Assembly (NCBI GenBank): GCA_964521715.1
Contig: CAZFSS010000032.1
Location: 1 to 48,139, forward strand
Origin: DAOVRD01 sp964521715
GTDB lineage: Bacteria > Planctomycetota > Brocadiia > SM23-32
Reading direction: 5' to 3'
DNA: 48,139 nt
Shown: in pieces, positions 1-7,764 of the stretch
Position numbering within the stretch: the first letter of the stretch is position 1
Layout of the letters: each line of letters opens with the position of its first letter
Notes under the pieces: model-generated
The model's input: only the letters and a program-made list of their open reading frames with translations
Told to the model about the DNA's origin: nothing
The model's database searches: none
Position numbers and translations under genes: made by a program

Positions 1-71
1 CCCCGAATTGTCGGAAACTCGCGACCCTACTTTCAATATGCCGAGCTCAATAAGGAGCCGTCCGAGACGGT

Positions 72-995
72 TCAGCCCGCATCCGGGCCGGGGCCGGCCT
101 GCTGGCCGGGCGGCTGGGGGCCGGGTGAGCGGGCCTGCTTGATGCCGGCGCGGATCTCGCCGGCGCTGAGCGTGCCAAGCAGGTCTTCCATGGCCTCCCG
201 GTCGGCGGGCGTCAGGCGCAGAGATCGCGTGCGCCCCACGTCGTCGCGAAGGAAGTCCACGAACACGAATCCGAGAATAGCGTCGACGAGCTCGATCGGA
301 TGGACTTCCGCGCCCGCCCCGACCAGCACCGCTACGACCCGTCCTCCCACGCCCCAGTAGTCCCGATAGCGCTGGTACGGAAGGTCAAGCGGACTGTTCA
401 GCCCGGCAACGCCGAAGTCCACCTCGCGCCCTCCGCGCGTGCCCGCCCGGCTGTTCGATTCGACCTCGAACGAGAAGGGCAGCAGGGCGACTCCCGCGAC
501 GTGCCCGGACCCAATGGCGAGTTCGCGCTTCTGCCACCAGCCCAGTTGCGCGCCTCCGCCGGCCCCGGCAGCGGCCTGGAGGGCGTGCGTCGCATGCGCG
601 TCGGCATAGAGGCCGCCTTCCAGCCCCACGTGTACGCTCACGACGTCCAGGATGTCCAGGATGCGGTTCACGGGGTACATAACCAGCCACAGTGTCGCCG
701 ACTCGCGCTTCGGCGCCCGGACCAGGTTCGTGCCCAGGAGCCGCGGCTCCAGGATGGACGGCTCGTACTGGCCGATGGAGGCGAGCGCGGCGCGCGCCTC
801 CTCGTTACGCGGATCCGCCATGAGGACCAACTGGTAGATCTGGGCGGCTTCTTCCGTCCGGCCGGCGGCCAGATGCCGGCCGGCGTTGTCCACGTTCTCC
901 GCGATCAGATAGGGCCGCCGCTGCGACCTGTCGGCCGCACAGGACAGCAGGCCCAGCAACGTCCCCGCCAGGATGGCGAGCTTCCAGTTGCGCAT
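72..995 (-). CDS. Predicted lipoprotein with a TPR-like segment
   Basis: I do not recognise the family. The 307-residue protein begins with a lipoprotein signal (a charged start, a hydrophobic run, then a lipobox LLSC with Cys at about residue 19). Residues about 30-75 read like one or two tetratricopeptide helices (AGRHLAAGRTEEAAQIYQ, then DPRNEEARAAL). The rest is Gly/Ala-rich with amphipathic stretches (residues 105-250) and ends in a Pro/Gly-rich tail. An upstream in-frame start would add 21 residues, but the ATG at 995 is chosen because GGAGG sits about 7 bases before it and the lipobox then lies at normal depth. The gene follows lpxB by 52 bases on the same strand, so the two are probably co-transcribed, which suits a protein of the outer-membrane compartment. 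The function is unknown. Confidence 0.8.
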   Translation of the reverse strand: MRNWKLAILAGTLLGLLSCAADRSQRRPYLIAENVDNAGRHLAAGRTEEAAQIYQLVLMADPRNEEARAALASIGQYEPSILEPRLLGTNLVRAPKRESATLWLVMYPVNRILDILDVVSVHVGLEGGLYADAHATHALQAAAGAGGGAQLGWWQKRELAIGSGHVAGVALLPFSFEVESNSRAGTRGGREVDFGVAGLNSPLDLPYQRYRDYWGVGGRVVAVLVGAGAEVHPIELVDAILGFVFVDFLRDDVGRTRSLRLTPADREAMEDLLGTLSAGEIRAGIKQARSPGPQPPGQQAGPGPDAG

Positions 996-1047
996 GTCCA
1001 CCTCCGGTGCACGAACGCACGCAGGGGCAAAAGTGCCGGTCAGGCGC

Positions 1048-2202
1048 CTACTGTCCACTTCTATCGGAGCCCACGAGTTCCAGCGCGCTTCGGGCCGCGC
1101 GCTGCGAGGCGCCCGGCACGGCGAAGCCGTCGAGCGTCTCCCGGATCGCCTGCCGGCATCGCTCGTAGGCCTGGGCGTCCCTGAGCAGCCGCAGCGCCTG
1201 GTCGGCTACCCATTCGGGCTCGGCGAAGGCCATGGCCTTCTCGGGACAGATCATGCGCCCGGCCAGCGTGTTGATCAGGCCCATGAACGGCGTGCTGGCC
1301 AGCCCGCTGCCCATGAAGACGACCACAGGCGAGGCCCGGTAGAAGATTACCATGGGCGCGCCCTGGCTCGCTATCTCCAGCGTGATGGTGCCCGACTTGG
1401 CGATGCAGAGCCGGCTGGCGCGCGCCAGCTCCGTCGGCTTCACGCCGGGCAGGACGGCGACGGGCAACCGCGCCGGCCCAATCGCCTCTGCGACCAGCGG
1501 CTGAACGTTCGGCGGACAGACGACGGCGAAGGAGACCTCGGGCGCGGCCGCCTGGATATACCGGCAGGCTGCACCGATCACGGGCAGATGGGCCCGCACC
1601 TCCTGGGGGCGGCTGCCGGGAAAGACGCCGATCAGGCTCTGCCCGAACCTGTCCCTCAGCTCCGCGACGGACGCCTCCGAGGGGGGATTGCGCTCGATCT
1701 CGTCGAACAGCGGGTGGCCCACGTACTCGGCGGCCACGCCGTGCCGCTCGTAAAGCCCACGCTCGAACGGGTAGATGAGGCCGACGCGCGAGGTCCACTT
1801 CCTGAGCTTCTTCAGGCGATAGGTCCCGTGCGCCCAGACCTGCGGAGGGATGTAGTAGAAGACCGGGATGCCCCGCCGTGTTGCCTCCTTGCACAGGTAA
1901 ATGTTGAAACCGCCGAAGTCCACCGGAACGACCATGTCCACCTGGCAGCCGTTCATGTAGTCGCGGCAGCGCGCCAGCCGGCGGCGGTACCGGCGGATGC
2001 GCAGGATGTTGTGCAGCCACATGGCGTCGTCCGCGCCGCCGTCGGGCGAGAGCGGCTCCAGCCCCGCCCCGACCATCGCGTCCATGCCGAAGCCGACGAA
2101 ACTGAGCGCGGGGTCCGCCCGGCGCATCGCCCGCATCAGGTTGGCGGCGTGCAGATCGCCCGAGGCATCGCCGACGCTCAGCAGTATTCGCTTCTGCCCC
2201 AT
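1048..2202 (-). CDS. lpxB: Lipid-A-disaccharide synthase LpxB
   Basis: This enzyme condenses UDP-2,3-diacylglucosamine with lipid X to make the lipid A disaccharide, acting as a GT19 glycosyltransferase on the inner face of the cytoplasmic membrane. The 384-residue protein has the family's landmarks in order: SVGDASGDLHA near the N-terminus, PVDFGGFNIYL, PPQVWAHGTYRLKKL, EYVGHPLFDE, the nucleotide-binding FPGSRPQEV, and AKSGTITLE near residue 270. Length is normal. The ATG at 2202 is preferred over an upstream start at 2238 because the conserved N-terminus (MGQKRILLSVGDASGD) begins there and GAGGG lies 6 bases upstream. It shows that the organism makes lipid A or a relative. TATGAT-like boxes near 2234-2244 may be part of its promoter. 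Confidence 0.95.
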   Translation of the reverse strand: MGQKRILLSVGDASGDLHAANLMRAMRRADPALSFVGFGMDAMVGAGLEPLSPDGGADDAMWLHNILRIRRYRRRLARCRDYMNGCQVDMVVPVDFGGFNIYLCKEATRRGIPVFYYIPPQVWAHGTYRLKKLRKWTSRVGLIYPFERGLYERHGVAAEYVGHPLFDEIERNPPSEASVAELRDRFGQSLIGVFPGSRPQEVRAHLPVIGAACRYIQAAAPEVSFAVVCPPNVQPLVAEAIGPARLPVAVLPGVKPTELARASRLCIAKSGTITLEIASQGAPMVIFYRASPVVVFMGSGLASTPFMGLINTLAGRMICPEKAMAFAEPEWVADQALRLLRDAQAYERCRQAIRETLDGFAVPGASQRAARSALELVGSDRSGQ

Positions 2203-2384
2203 TGCGCGCCCTCGACAGAACCACAACGCGGCCATCATATCATAGGGTCCGGCCGGCGGCGCAAGCTCGCAGCGATGCGGCCCTCCCCTGTGGCATCGGA
2301 CGGGCAGCGGCTGTTATGATGACTGGCGTGTCGCGGCGCGTGGGAGGACGGCAGGGGCCGCGAGACGCGCCGGGAAGGAAGCCC

Positions 2385-3107
2385 ATGGACGGCGAGGTCG
2401 TCTGGATAGGCATCGTGCCGATGCTGATGACGCTGGGGGTCGGGCTGCTGCTCTACGTTCTGCGGCGCCCGGGGAAAGCGGCAGAGCGGCGCCGGCGGCG
2501 CATGCAGGTCGCGGCCGAGGGGCTGGGGTTGCGGTACCTCGGCACGGCGGGCCCCGAGGCGATCGAGCTCCTGCCCCCGTGTTCCCTCTTCGCGAAGGGG
2601 CAAACGCGGACTGTCACCAACCTGATCGGGGATGACGGGAAACCGCCGCGGCGGCTGCTGTTCGACTACGAGCGCGACCACGGCCTCGACGACCGGTCCG
2701 GCTTGCAGGACTCCGAAGGCCTCCACCTGGTGGCCATGGTCCGCCTGCCGGGCGGCTCTGGGCCTCCACAGGCACGGATCTACAGGGCGGACTGGTTCGG
2801 CGGACCCGTCCGCGTCAAGGACGTCTACCGCCTCACGTTCGAGGACGACCTCGCGTTCGGCAACAAGCACTGGCTGGCCGGAGAGCCGCGCGACGCAGTG
2901 CGCGCCATGCTGACCAGAGAGCTTCGGGAGACGATCAAGGGGTGGTCTGTCGGCGGTCCGAAGCCGGTGATAGAGGTGACGCCGGGATGGGTTGTCGTGC
3001 ACGTCGAGTCGCACCAGACCGACGGGGCCGTCGCCGACAGGGCCGGGCGCCTGCTCGACTACGCGGCGGCCATTGCACGGCAGTTGGCCGGGCAGGCGCC
3101 GGGCTGA
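2385..3107 (+). CDS. Membrane-anchored protein of unknown function
   Basis: This 240-residue protein is not recognised. It has one N-terminal membrane segment (about residues 5-26, IGIVPMLMTLGVGLLLYVL) followed by a strongly basic stretch (RRPGKAAERRRRRM), so the bulk should face the cytoplasm by the positive-inside rule. The soluble part (about 35-240) is a mixed alpha/beta domain beginning VAAEGLGLRYLG, with charged beta-type stretches such as LLFDYERDH and YRLTFEDD. No catalytic motif is evident. Start: the ATG at 2385 follows GGGAAGGAAGCCC and opens directly on the membrane segment; the open frame extends upstream to 2202 but that part overlaps the lpxB promoter area and has no suitable ribosome site. 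It lies 89 bases before the ECF sigma gene and could be the first gene of that operon. Confidence 0.75.
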   Translation: MDGEVVWIGIVPMLMTLGVGLLLYVLRRPGKAAERRRRRMQVAAEGLGLRYLGTAGPEAIELLPPCSLFAKGQTRTVTNLIGDDGKPPRRLLFDYERDHGLDDRSGLQDSEGLHLVAMVRLPGGSGPPQARIYRADWFGGPVRVKDVYRLTFEDDLAFGNKHWLAGEPRDAVRAMLTRELRETIKGWSVGGPKPVIEVTPGWVVVHVESHQTDGAVADRAGRLLDYAAAIARQLAGQAPG

Positions 3108-3196
3108 GCGCCGCCGACCCGCCTGCCGTCCTGCGTGCAAGATACGAGCCGCACTGACGGCCACGCCGGCGGCCGACCGGAACAGAGGCAAGAGGC

Positions 3197-3727
3197 GTGC
3201 CGACCGACGAGCAGCTCATGTTGAGCGCCGCCGAAGGCGACATGGACGCCTTCGAGGACCTCGTGCGCCGCCACCAGCAGAGCGCCGTCAGCGTGGCCTG
3301 CCGCTTCCTGGGCGACCGCGCGCTCGCCGAAGACGTCGCCCAGGAGGCATTCCTGAAGATACTGGCCGGCGCCGGCCGCTACCGCCCCTCGGCGCGGTTC
3401 CGCACCTACCTCTACAATGTGATCTGGCACCTGTGCGTTGACGCCCACCGGAGGAGAAGGCCCCTCCGGCTGGAATCGCTGCCGCCGAGGCCGAGCGACT
3501 CGGACGGTCCCGCTGACGCGGCCCTGCGCGACGAGCGCAGCGCCAGGGTGCAGGCGGCGATCCAGGGGCTGCCGCCGCGGCAGCGGATGGCCCTTGTGCT
3601 AAAGCATTACGAAGATATGAGTTACGATGAGATCGGCAGGACGCTGCGCTGCTCGGCCCGGGCCGTGGACGCGCTCCTGACCCGGGCCAAGCGAAAGCTC
3701 AGGGAAGAGCTGGAGGACGTGTTCTGA
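3197..3727 (+). CDS. RNA polymerase ECF-type sigma factor
   Basis: This is an alternative sigma factor directing RNA polymerase to a stress or envelope regulon. The 176 residues hold only regions sigma2 and sigma4, as in ECF factors. Sigma2 (about 10-85) includes DMDAFEDLVRRHQ, the core-binding ALAEDVAQEAFLKI, and FRTYLYNVIWHLCVDAHRRRR. Sigma4 (about 115-172) includes LPPRQRMALVLKHYEDMSYDEIGRTL and a helix-turn-helix ending LLTRAKRKLREEL. Translation starts at GTG 3197, with GAGG eight bases upstream. The gene is followed 96 bases later by a zinc-finger anti-sigma gene and two envelope-type genes, the usual sigma/anti-sigma arrangement. No ECF-type promoter (GGAAC plus a distal CGT) is convincing upstream, so autoregulation cannot be shown. 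I cannot assign an ECF subgroup by eye. Confidence 0.93.
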   Translation: MPTDEQLMLSAAEGDMDAFEDLVRRHQQSAVSVACRFLGDRALAEDVAQEAFLKILAGAGRYRPSARFRTYLYNVIWHLCVDAHRRRRPLRLESLPPRPSDSDGPADAALRDERSARVQAAIQGLPPRQRMALVLKHYEDMSYDEIGRTLRCSARAVDALLTRAKRKLREELEDVF

Positions 3728-3823
3728 GCGCCGGGAAGGCTGCATCGCCCGACAGAGGACCAGCAGGAAACGCCGAACGAAGGATTCCGCCGCTCCGCGC
3801 GTTTAAGTGAATGGAGGTCGCAG

Positions 3824-4303
3824 ATGAAGTGCAGGAGAACATGCGAACGGCTCAATGCTTACCTCGACGGCGAATTGGCGCCGCACGAGGCGCTTGCGGT
3901 TCAGGAGCATCTGCGCGCGTGTCCGCGGTGCGCCGCAGAGCTCGACGAGCTGAAGCGCCTGAACCGGGCGCTGGAAGGGCAGCCGCTCATCGCCGTGCCG
4001 GCCGCCTTCGCGCGCCGCGTGAGGGCCGCCGGCGAGGAACGGCGCGCCGGTCCCGTTCCGATCGCGACCTCGACGGCGCGGCTGAACCTGGTGCTGTCGC
4101 GCGTCGCTGCAGTCGTGATGGTCGCGGCGGGCCTATGGGTCGGCGGACTCATGGCGCGCGGCACGCCCACAAGCGGCGTCGGCGCCATCGAGTCGGACAC
4201 GTATGAAGCTGCTGAATTCGACCTCCAGTTAAACGCTCTGTCGGCCGCGCCGCCGGGGTCGGTGGCCGAGGTCTGTCTGGCGTTCGCGGACCAGGGGGAA
4301 TGA
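3824..4303 (+). CDS. Anti-sigma factor with N-terminal zinc finger (zf-HC2) and one membrane helix
   Basis: This is the predicted membrane-bound inhibitor of the sigma factor encoded just upstream. The 159-residue protein starts with the anti-sigma zinc finger: Cys at residues 3 and 7, then HLRACPRC (His29, Cys33 and Cys36, the HxxxCxxC signature). A basic linker leads to one membrane helix at about residues 91-110 (LVLSRVAAVVMVAAGLWVGGLM) and a short external tail of about 45 residues, acidic and without a recognisable sensor fold. GGAGG lies about 6 bases before the ATG. In such pairs a signal at the membrane causes proteolysis of the anti-sigma factor and frees sigma. The small outer domain suggests that sensing may rely on the next gene product, a CpxP-like protein. 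This last point is inference. Confidence 0.88.
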   Translation: MKCRRTCERLNAYLDGELAPHEALAVQEHLRACPRCAAELDELKRLNRALEGQPLIAVPAAFARRVRAAGEERRAGPVPIATSTARLNLVLSRVAAVVMVAAGLWVGGLMARGTPTSGVGAIESDTYEAAEFDLQLNALSAAPPGSVAEVCLAFADQGE

Positions 4304-4317
4304 AGGAGGCCGGCAGA

Positions 4318-4908
4318 ATGCTCAACAAGGCACTCTCACTGCTGCTGATATTCTCGCTGGCCTTCAACATCGCGTTCGTGGGCATATGGGTCTATAACCG
4401 CACGGCGCCCCGGCCGCGCGGCGCCCCGCGCACGGTCCCGCTGGAGGGACTCCCATCGTCGGTCGCGCCGCAACGCCCCTGGGCGCAGCTCAAGCTGCAA
4501 GCGCCGCAGGAGCGCAAGGTCATGCAGGACTGGGCCGAAGTCTACCGGAAGATCGAGACCCTCAACGCAGAGGGCAGACAACTGCGCGAGCACCTGCTGG
4601 ACCTGCTGGCCGCCGAGCAGCTTGACGCCGAGGCGATCGGCGCCTGCCAGCAGCGCATCGACCGGATCCAGACGCAGGTGCGCGGATTGGTTGTCGAGCA
4701 GATGCTCAGGACCCGCGACGCGCTCACTCCGGAACAGCGCACGCGGTGGGTCCGCATGATGAAGGCTGCAGGCCGCCGGCGCGGCAGGGGACAGTGGGCC
4801 GGCGATGCCCCTCGCGAGGTGCCGCCGGGCCCCGGCGGTCCAAGAGCCGGCATGGGGCAGCCCTGGAGAGGTATGAGACGACCGGCGGATCAACCGCAGG
4901 AACCTTAG
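4318..4908 (+). CDS. CpxP/Spy-like periplasmic protein with a membrane anchor
   Basis: This 196-residue protein has an N-terminal membrane segment (LSLLLIFSLAFNIAFVGIWVY, about residues 5-25), a proline-rich linker and a helical domain (about 70-150) that ends with RTRDALTPEQRTRWVRMM. The LTPEQ motif in a four-helix envelope protein is the hallmark of the CpxP/Spy/CnrX group (LTxxQ family), periplasmic chaperones or metal sensors. The C-terminus is a low-complexity Gly/Pro/Arg tail. Two starts are possible: ATG 4300, overlapping the stop of the anti-sigma gene, and ATG 4318. AAGGAGG at 4303-4309 lies 8 bases before 4318, so that start is used. Position directly after the anti-sigma gene suggests it senses envelope state for the sigma/anti-sigma pair, as CnrX does for CnrY/CnrH. 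The specific signal is unknown. Confidence 0.8.
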   Translation: MLNKALSLLLIFSLAFNIAFVGIWVYNRTAPRPRGAPRTVPLEGLPSSVAPQRPWAQLKLQAPQERKVMQDWAEVYRKIETLNAEGRQLREHLLDLLAAEQLDAEAIGACQQRIDRIQTQVRGLVVEQMLRTRDALTPEQRTRWVRMMKAAGRRRGRGQWAGDAPREVPPGPGGPRAGMGQPWRGMRRPADQPQEP

Positions 4909-4936
4909 CCCTCGATCTACGGAAGGAGGACGGACG

Positions 4937-5746
4937 ATGAAGCTCAGACGCAGTACGACGGCCCTGGCGGTCGGGGCGGGATTGGCACTCTGCGCGGGGA
5001 TTGTCCTGGCCCAGCAGTTCGGCCGGCAGGACCGGCCCGGCAGGCTCGGCCCTCCGGCCGGTCGCCCGGGAACGCCCGGCCCGGAGCCCGAACTGCTGTT
5101 CGCGTCAGACGCCGTTGAAGTCGAGGTGACCGATACCGATCAAGGCGCTGACGTGGCGATCTCCACGCATGACGCCGGGCTGGTAGAGAAGCTGCAACAG
5201 CGCGCGGAGGCGACCGTGAAGCGGCTCCGACAGTTGGCTAAGGCCGGTGCGGCCGGCCCGCGCCGCGCAAGGCCCCTGCCCGGCGGTGCCGGCCAGTTGG
5301 CCCGGTTCCTTCGGAAGGGAGACGTTCACATAGAGGCGCGGAACACCGATGACGGCGTCATCCTCAGCTTCACCACGCCCGACAAGAGGATCGCCCAGAG
5401 GCTTCAGAACGGCATCCGGCGATGGGTCACCTACGGCCGGCTCCGCGTCGAGATGAGGCGCCGGGGGGCCCAGATGCGGGAGGCCCTCAGCCTGCTGGCC
5501 TCCGACGACGTCCGGGTCGAGGTGAAGCAGACCGATGAGGGGATCACAGTCAACGTCACGTCGGATAAACCCGAAGTGGTCAAGCAGATCAAGGAGAAAC
5601 TGGCCGGTTACTACAGCGCCCAGAAGGAGTTCGCCGGAGGAATGCAGGAACGGACGGACAGAGACGTTGCGCCGCGCCCCGAAGGCCGGGTCCCGCAGGA
5701 CCGCAGCCGCCGATCCCGGTCCCCGGCCCGGACAGGGTCCCTCTGA
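4937..5746 (+). CDS. Secreted protein with three internal repeats
   Basis: This 269-residue protein is not recognised. It has a Sec signal peptide (basic start, hydrophobic run, VLA-QQ cleavage near residue 25), a Pro/Gly linker, then three copies of a 42-45 residue unit at about residues 54-98, 125-167 and 186-227. Each unit reads: short hydrophobic turn ending in (A/K)(S/G)D, strand (VEVEVTDTD, VHIEARNTDDG, VRVEVKQTDEG), second strand (DVAISTHD, VILSFTTPD, VTVNVTSD), then an amphipathic helix (GLVEKLQQRAEATVKRL, RIAQRLQNGIRRW, EVVKQIKEKLAGYY). The likely fold is a repeated beta-beta-alpha unit. The tail is basic and disordered. GGAAGGAGG precedes the ATG. As the last gene of the ECF operon it is a likely target or partner in the envelope response. 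The function is unknown. Confidence 0.8.
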   Translation: MKLRRSTTALAVGAGLALCAGIVLAQQFGRQDRPGRLGPPAGRPGTPGPEPELLFASDAVEVEVTDTDQGADVAISTHDAGLVEKLQQRAEATVKRLRQLAKAGAAGPRRARPLPGGAGQLARFLRKGDVHIEARNTDDGVILSFTTPDKRIAQRLQNGIRRWVTYGRLRVEMRRRGAQMREALSLLASDDVRVEVKQTDEGITVNVTSDKPEVVKQIKEKLAGYYSAQKEFAGGMQERTDRDVAPRPEGRVPQDRSRRSRSPARTGSL

Positions 5747-5820
5747 CCGGCCGGGAGCGACGCGGGATCGCCGCGCCATCCCCGCCCCCGCCGAGGCGAC
5801 ATCATCGGCGACGCACAGGA

Positions 5821-5856
5821 CGAGCCGGAGAACGCCTCCCACCGTTCCCCGGCTCG
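5821..5856. terminator. Hairpin between convergent genes, possible bidirectional terminator
   Basis: CGAGCCGG (5821-5828) pairs with CCGGCTCG (5849-5856), and inside it GAACG (5830-5834) pairs with CGTTC (5843-5847), with one A/C mismatch between the two stems and an 8-base loop. The hairpin lies between the ends of the ECF operon and aspS, which converge here. There is no strong T-tract on either side, so intrinsic termination is inferred from position and stem strength only. Confidence 0.5.
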
Positions 5857-5871
5857 TGCTCCATTTGCCTG

Positions 5872-7659
5872 TCAGGGCCCCCCGTCGATCGAGATGCCCA
5901 GCTCCCTGAGCTGCGCGTCGTCCACTCCGGTGGGGGCCCCGGTCAGCAGGCAGATGGCGCGCTGCGTCTTGGGGAACGCGATGGTCTCCCGAATGTCCTC
6001 CAGGCCCAGCAGCGTCGCCACGAGGCGGTCGAAGCCGAAAGCAATGCCGCCGTGCGGCGGCGGACCGTACCGGAGGGCGTCCAGGAAAAAGCCGAAGCGG
6101 TCCTGCGCCTGCTCTTCGGAGTAGCCGAGGATCTTGAGTATACGCAGTTGCAGGTCCGGGTCGGAGATACGGATGCTGCCGCCCGCCACCTCCTGGCCGT
6201 TCATCACCAGGTCATACGCCTGCGCGCAGACCGACTCCGGATCGCTCTCGAGCCGGTGGACGTGCTCCGGCACGGGGCAGGTCCAGGGATGGTGGACGAA
6301 GGTCAGTTCGTTCGTCTTCTCGTCCCTCTCGAACGACGGCGGCTCGACGACCCAGCACAGGGCGTTGGCGGCCCCGCGTGCGCCGTGCGCCGACCCGGCC
6401 AGCAGGCCAAGCTCGCGCGCCAGGTGCTGCCGCAGATGCGACAGGGCCAGGTTGCAGACGTAGCGCTTGTCGGCCACGAAGAGCAGGAGCGAACCGTCCC
6501 CAGCGCCGAGGCGCTCGCGGATGGCACCGACCTCCCCCTCGCTGAAGAACTTAGCCACACCGCCCTCCGGCGCGCCGTCTCTGACCTTGAACCAGGCCAG
6601 GCCGCCGGGCCCGAACTGCTTGATCCACTCGACGAGCACGTCGACTTTGCTGCGCGGCATCTCTGCCCCGCCCGGAACGCAGATGCCGCGGACCTGCCCG
6701 CCCTCCTCGACCGCCTGGCGGAAGACGCGGAACTCGCATTCGGAGGCGACGTCCGATATGTCCCCTATCTCCAGCCCGAAGCGCAGGTCCGGCGAGTCCG
6801 TGCCGTACTTGCGCACCGCTTCGTGGTAGGACATGCGCGGCAGGGGCAGCGAAAGCGTCTCGCCGAGCACCTCACCGAATACACGGGCCACCAGCCCCTC
6901 CGTCAACTCCATGACGTCTTCCTTCTCGACGAAGGACATCTCGATGTCGATCTGCGTGAACTCGGGCTGGCGGTTGGCCCGCACGTCCTCGTCGCGCAGG
7001 CATTTGACGATCTGAAAGTAGCGGTCCAGCGAGCCGATCATCAGCATCTGTTTGAAGAGCTGGGGGCTCTGCGGCAGCGCATAGAACTTGCCGGGGTTCA
7101 CGCGGCTGGGCACCAGGTAATCGCGCGCGCCTTCGGGGGTGCTCTTGGTCAGGAACGGCGTCTCCACCTCAATGAAGCCCCTCTCGTCCAGGTAGCGGTG
7201 CACGATCTGGATGATGCGGTGGCGGAACTCCAGGTTTCGCTGCATGACCGGCCGGCGCAGGTCCAGGTAGCGGTAACGAAGCCTGACCTCCATGGACACG
7301 TCCTCGCTGCCCTGCACGTCGAACGGCGGCGCGTCGCTCTTGCCGTGAAGCTCAAGCTCCCCAGCCACCACTTCGACTTCGCCGGTCGGCAGGTCGGGGT
7401 TCGCCATCTCGGCAGGACGCCCGTCCACGCGGCCGCGCACGCTCACGCAGTACTCGCTGCGCAGCGCGCGCGCCCGGCGATGGAGCTCGGCGTCCTGGTC
7501 CGGCCGGAAGACCACCTGCGTCATCCCCGTCCTATCGCGGAGGTCAATGAAGACCAGGCCTCCGTGATCGCGCCAGTTGCTCACCCAGCCGCTCAGGACG
7601 GCCTCCTGCCCGACGTGCTCCAACCGCAGCTCGCCGCATCTGTGTGTTCGTTTCAGCAT
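5872..7659 (-). CDS. aspS: Aspartate--tRNA ligase (class II), possibly non-discriminating
   Basis: This enzyme charges tRNA-Asp (and perhaps tRNA-Asn) with aspartate. The 595-residue length is typical of the bacterial type. The N-terminal OB-fold anticodon domain (1-110) contains SGWVSNWRDHGGLVFIDLRD. The class II core contains FIEVETPFLTKSTPEGARDY, PQLFKQMLM, the motif 2 region RYFQIVKCLRDEDVRANRQPE and motif 3 GGIAFGFDRLVATLLG, with the bacterial GAD insertion between. His32 in the RDHGG segment is the residue linked in Pseudomonas-type enzymes with acceptance of tRNA-Asn; Leu is usual in strictly discriminating ones. The gene sits downstream of hisS and a HEAT/YbjN gene on the same strand, extending the common hisS-aspS pairing. 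No close Shine-Dalgarno was found before this start, but the N-terminus fits the family. Confidence 0.95.
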   Translation of the reverse strand: MLKRTHRCGELRLEHVGQEAVLSGWVSNWRDHGGLVFIDLRDRTGMTQVVFRPDQDAELHRRARALRSEYCVSVRGRVDGRPAEMANPDLPTGEVEVVAGELELHGKSDAPPFDVQGSEDVSMEVRLRYRYLDLRRPVMQRNLEFRHRIIQIVHRYLDERGFIEVETPFLTKSTPEGARDYLVPSRVNPGKFYALPQSPQLFKQMLMIGSLDRYFQIVKCLRDEDVRANRQPEFTQIDIEMSFVEKEDVMELTEGLVARVFGEVLGETLSLPLPRMSYHEAVRKYGTDSPDLRFGLEIGDISDVASECEFRVFRQAVEEGGQVRGICVPGGAEMPRSKVDVLVEWIKQFGPGGLAWFKVRDGAPEGGVAKFFSEGEVGAIRERLGAGDGSLLLFVADKRYVCNLALSHLRQHLARELGLLAGSAHGARGAANALCWVVEPPSFERDEKTNELTFVHHPWTCPVPEHVHRLESDPESVCAQAYDLVMNGQEVAGGSIRISDPDLQLRILKILGYSEEQAQDRFGFFLDALRYGPPPHGGIAFGFDRLVATLLGLEDIRETIAFPKTQRAICLLTGAPTGVDDAQLRELGISIDGGP

Positions 7660-7738
7660 TCGGTCCGGGGTGCTCCTTCAAGGGGGAATCGTGGGTCTCG
7701 ACAGAGCCCAAGGACGCGGACGTAGCCGGCGGACGCAG

Positions 7739-7753
7739 CCGCAGGCCCTGCGG
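7739..7753. other. Perfect palindrome in the hisS operon
   Basis: CCGCAGG and CCTGCGG flank a single C, giving 7-base arms. It lies in the 105-base gap between the end of the HEAT/YbjN gene and the start of aspS. In RNA it cannot form a stable hairpin without opening several pairs for a loop, so a protein-binding site or chance GC-rich symmetry are both possible. Confidence 0.3.
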
Positions 7754-7764
7754 GGCGGCGGGGC

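Noticed and set aside
1..71. Possible gene beginning at the left edge (AAGGAG near 53)
   Set aside because: No start codon at proper spacing leads into a plausible protein; the plus-strand frames here are mirrors of the lipoprotein gene.
6052..7725. Long open frame of 557 codons antisense to aspS
   Set aside because: It mirrors the codon pattern of the aspS gene on the other strand, has Arg/Ala/Leu-rich composition and no recognisable motif; such frames are expected in GC-rich DNA.
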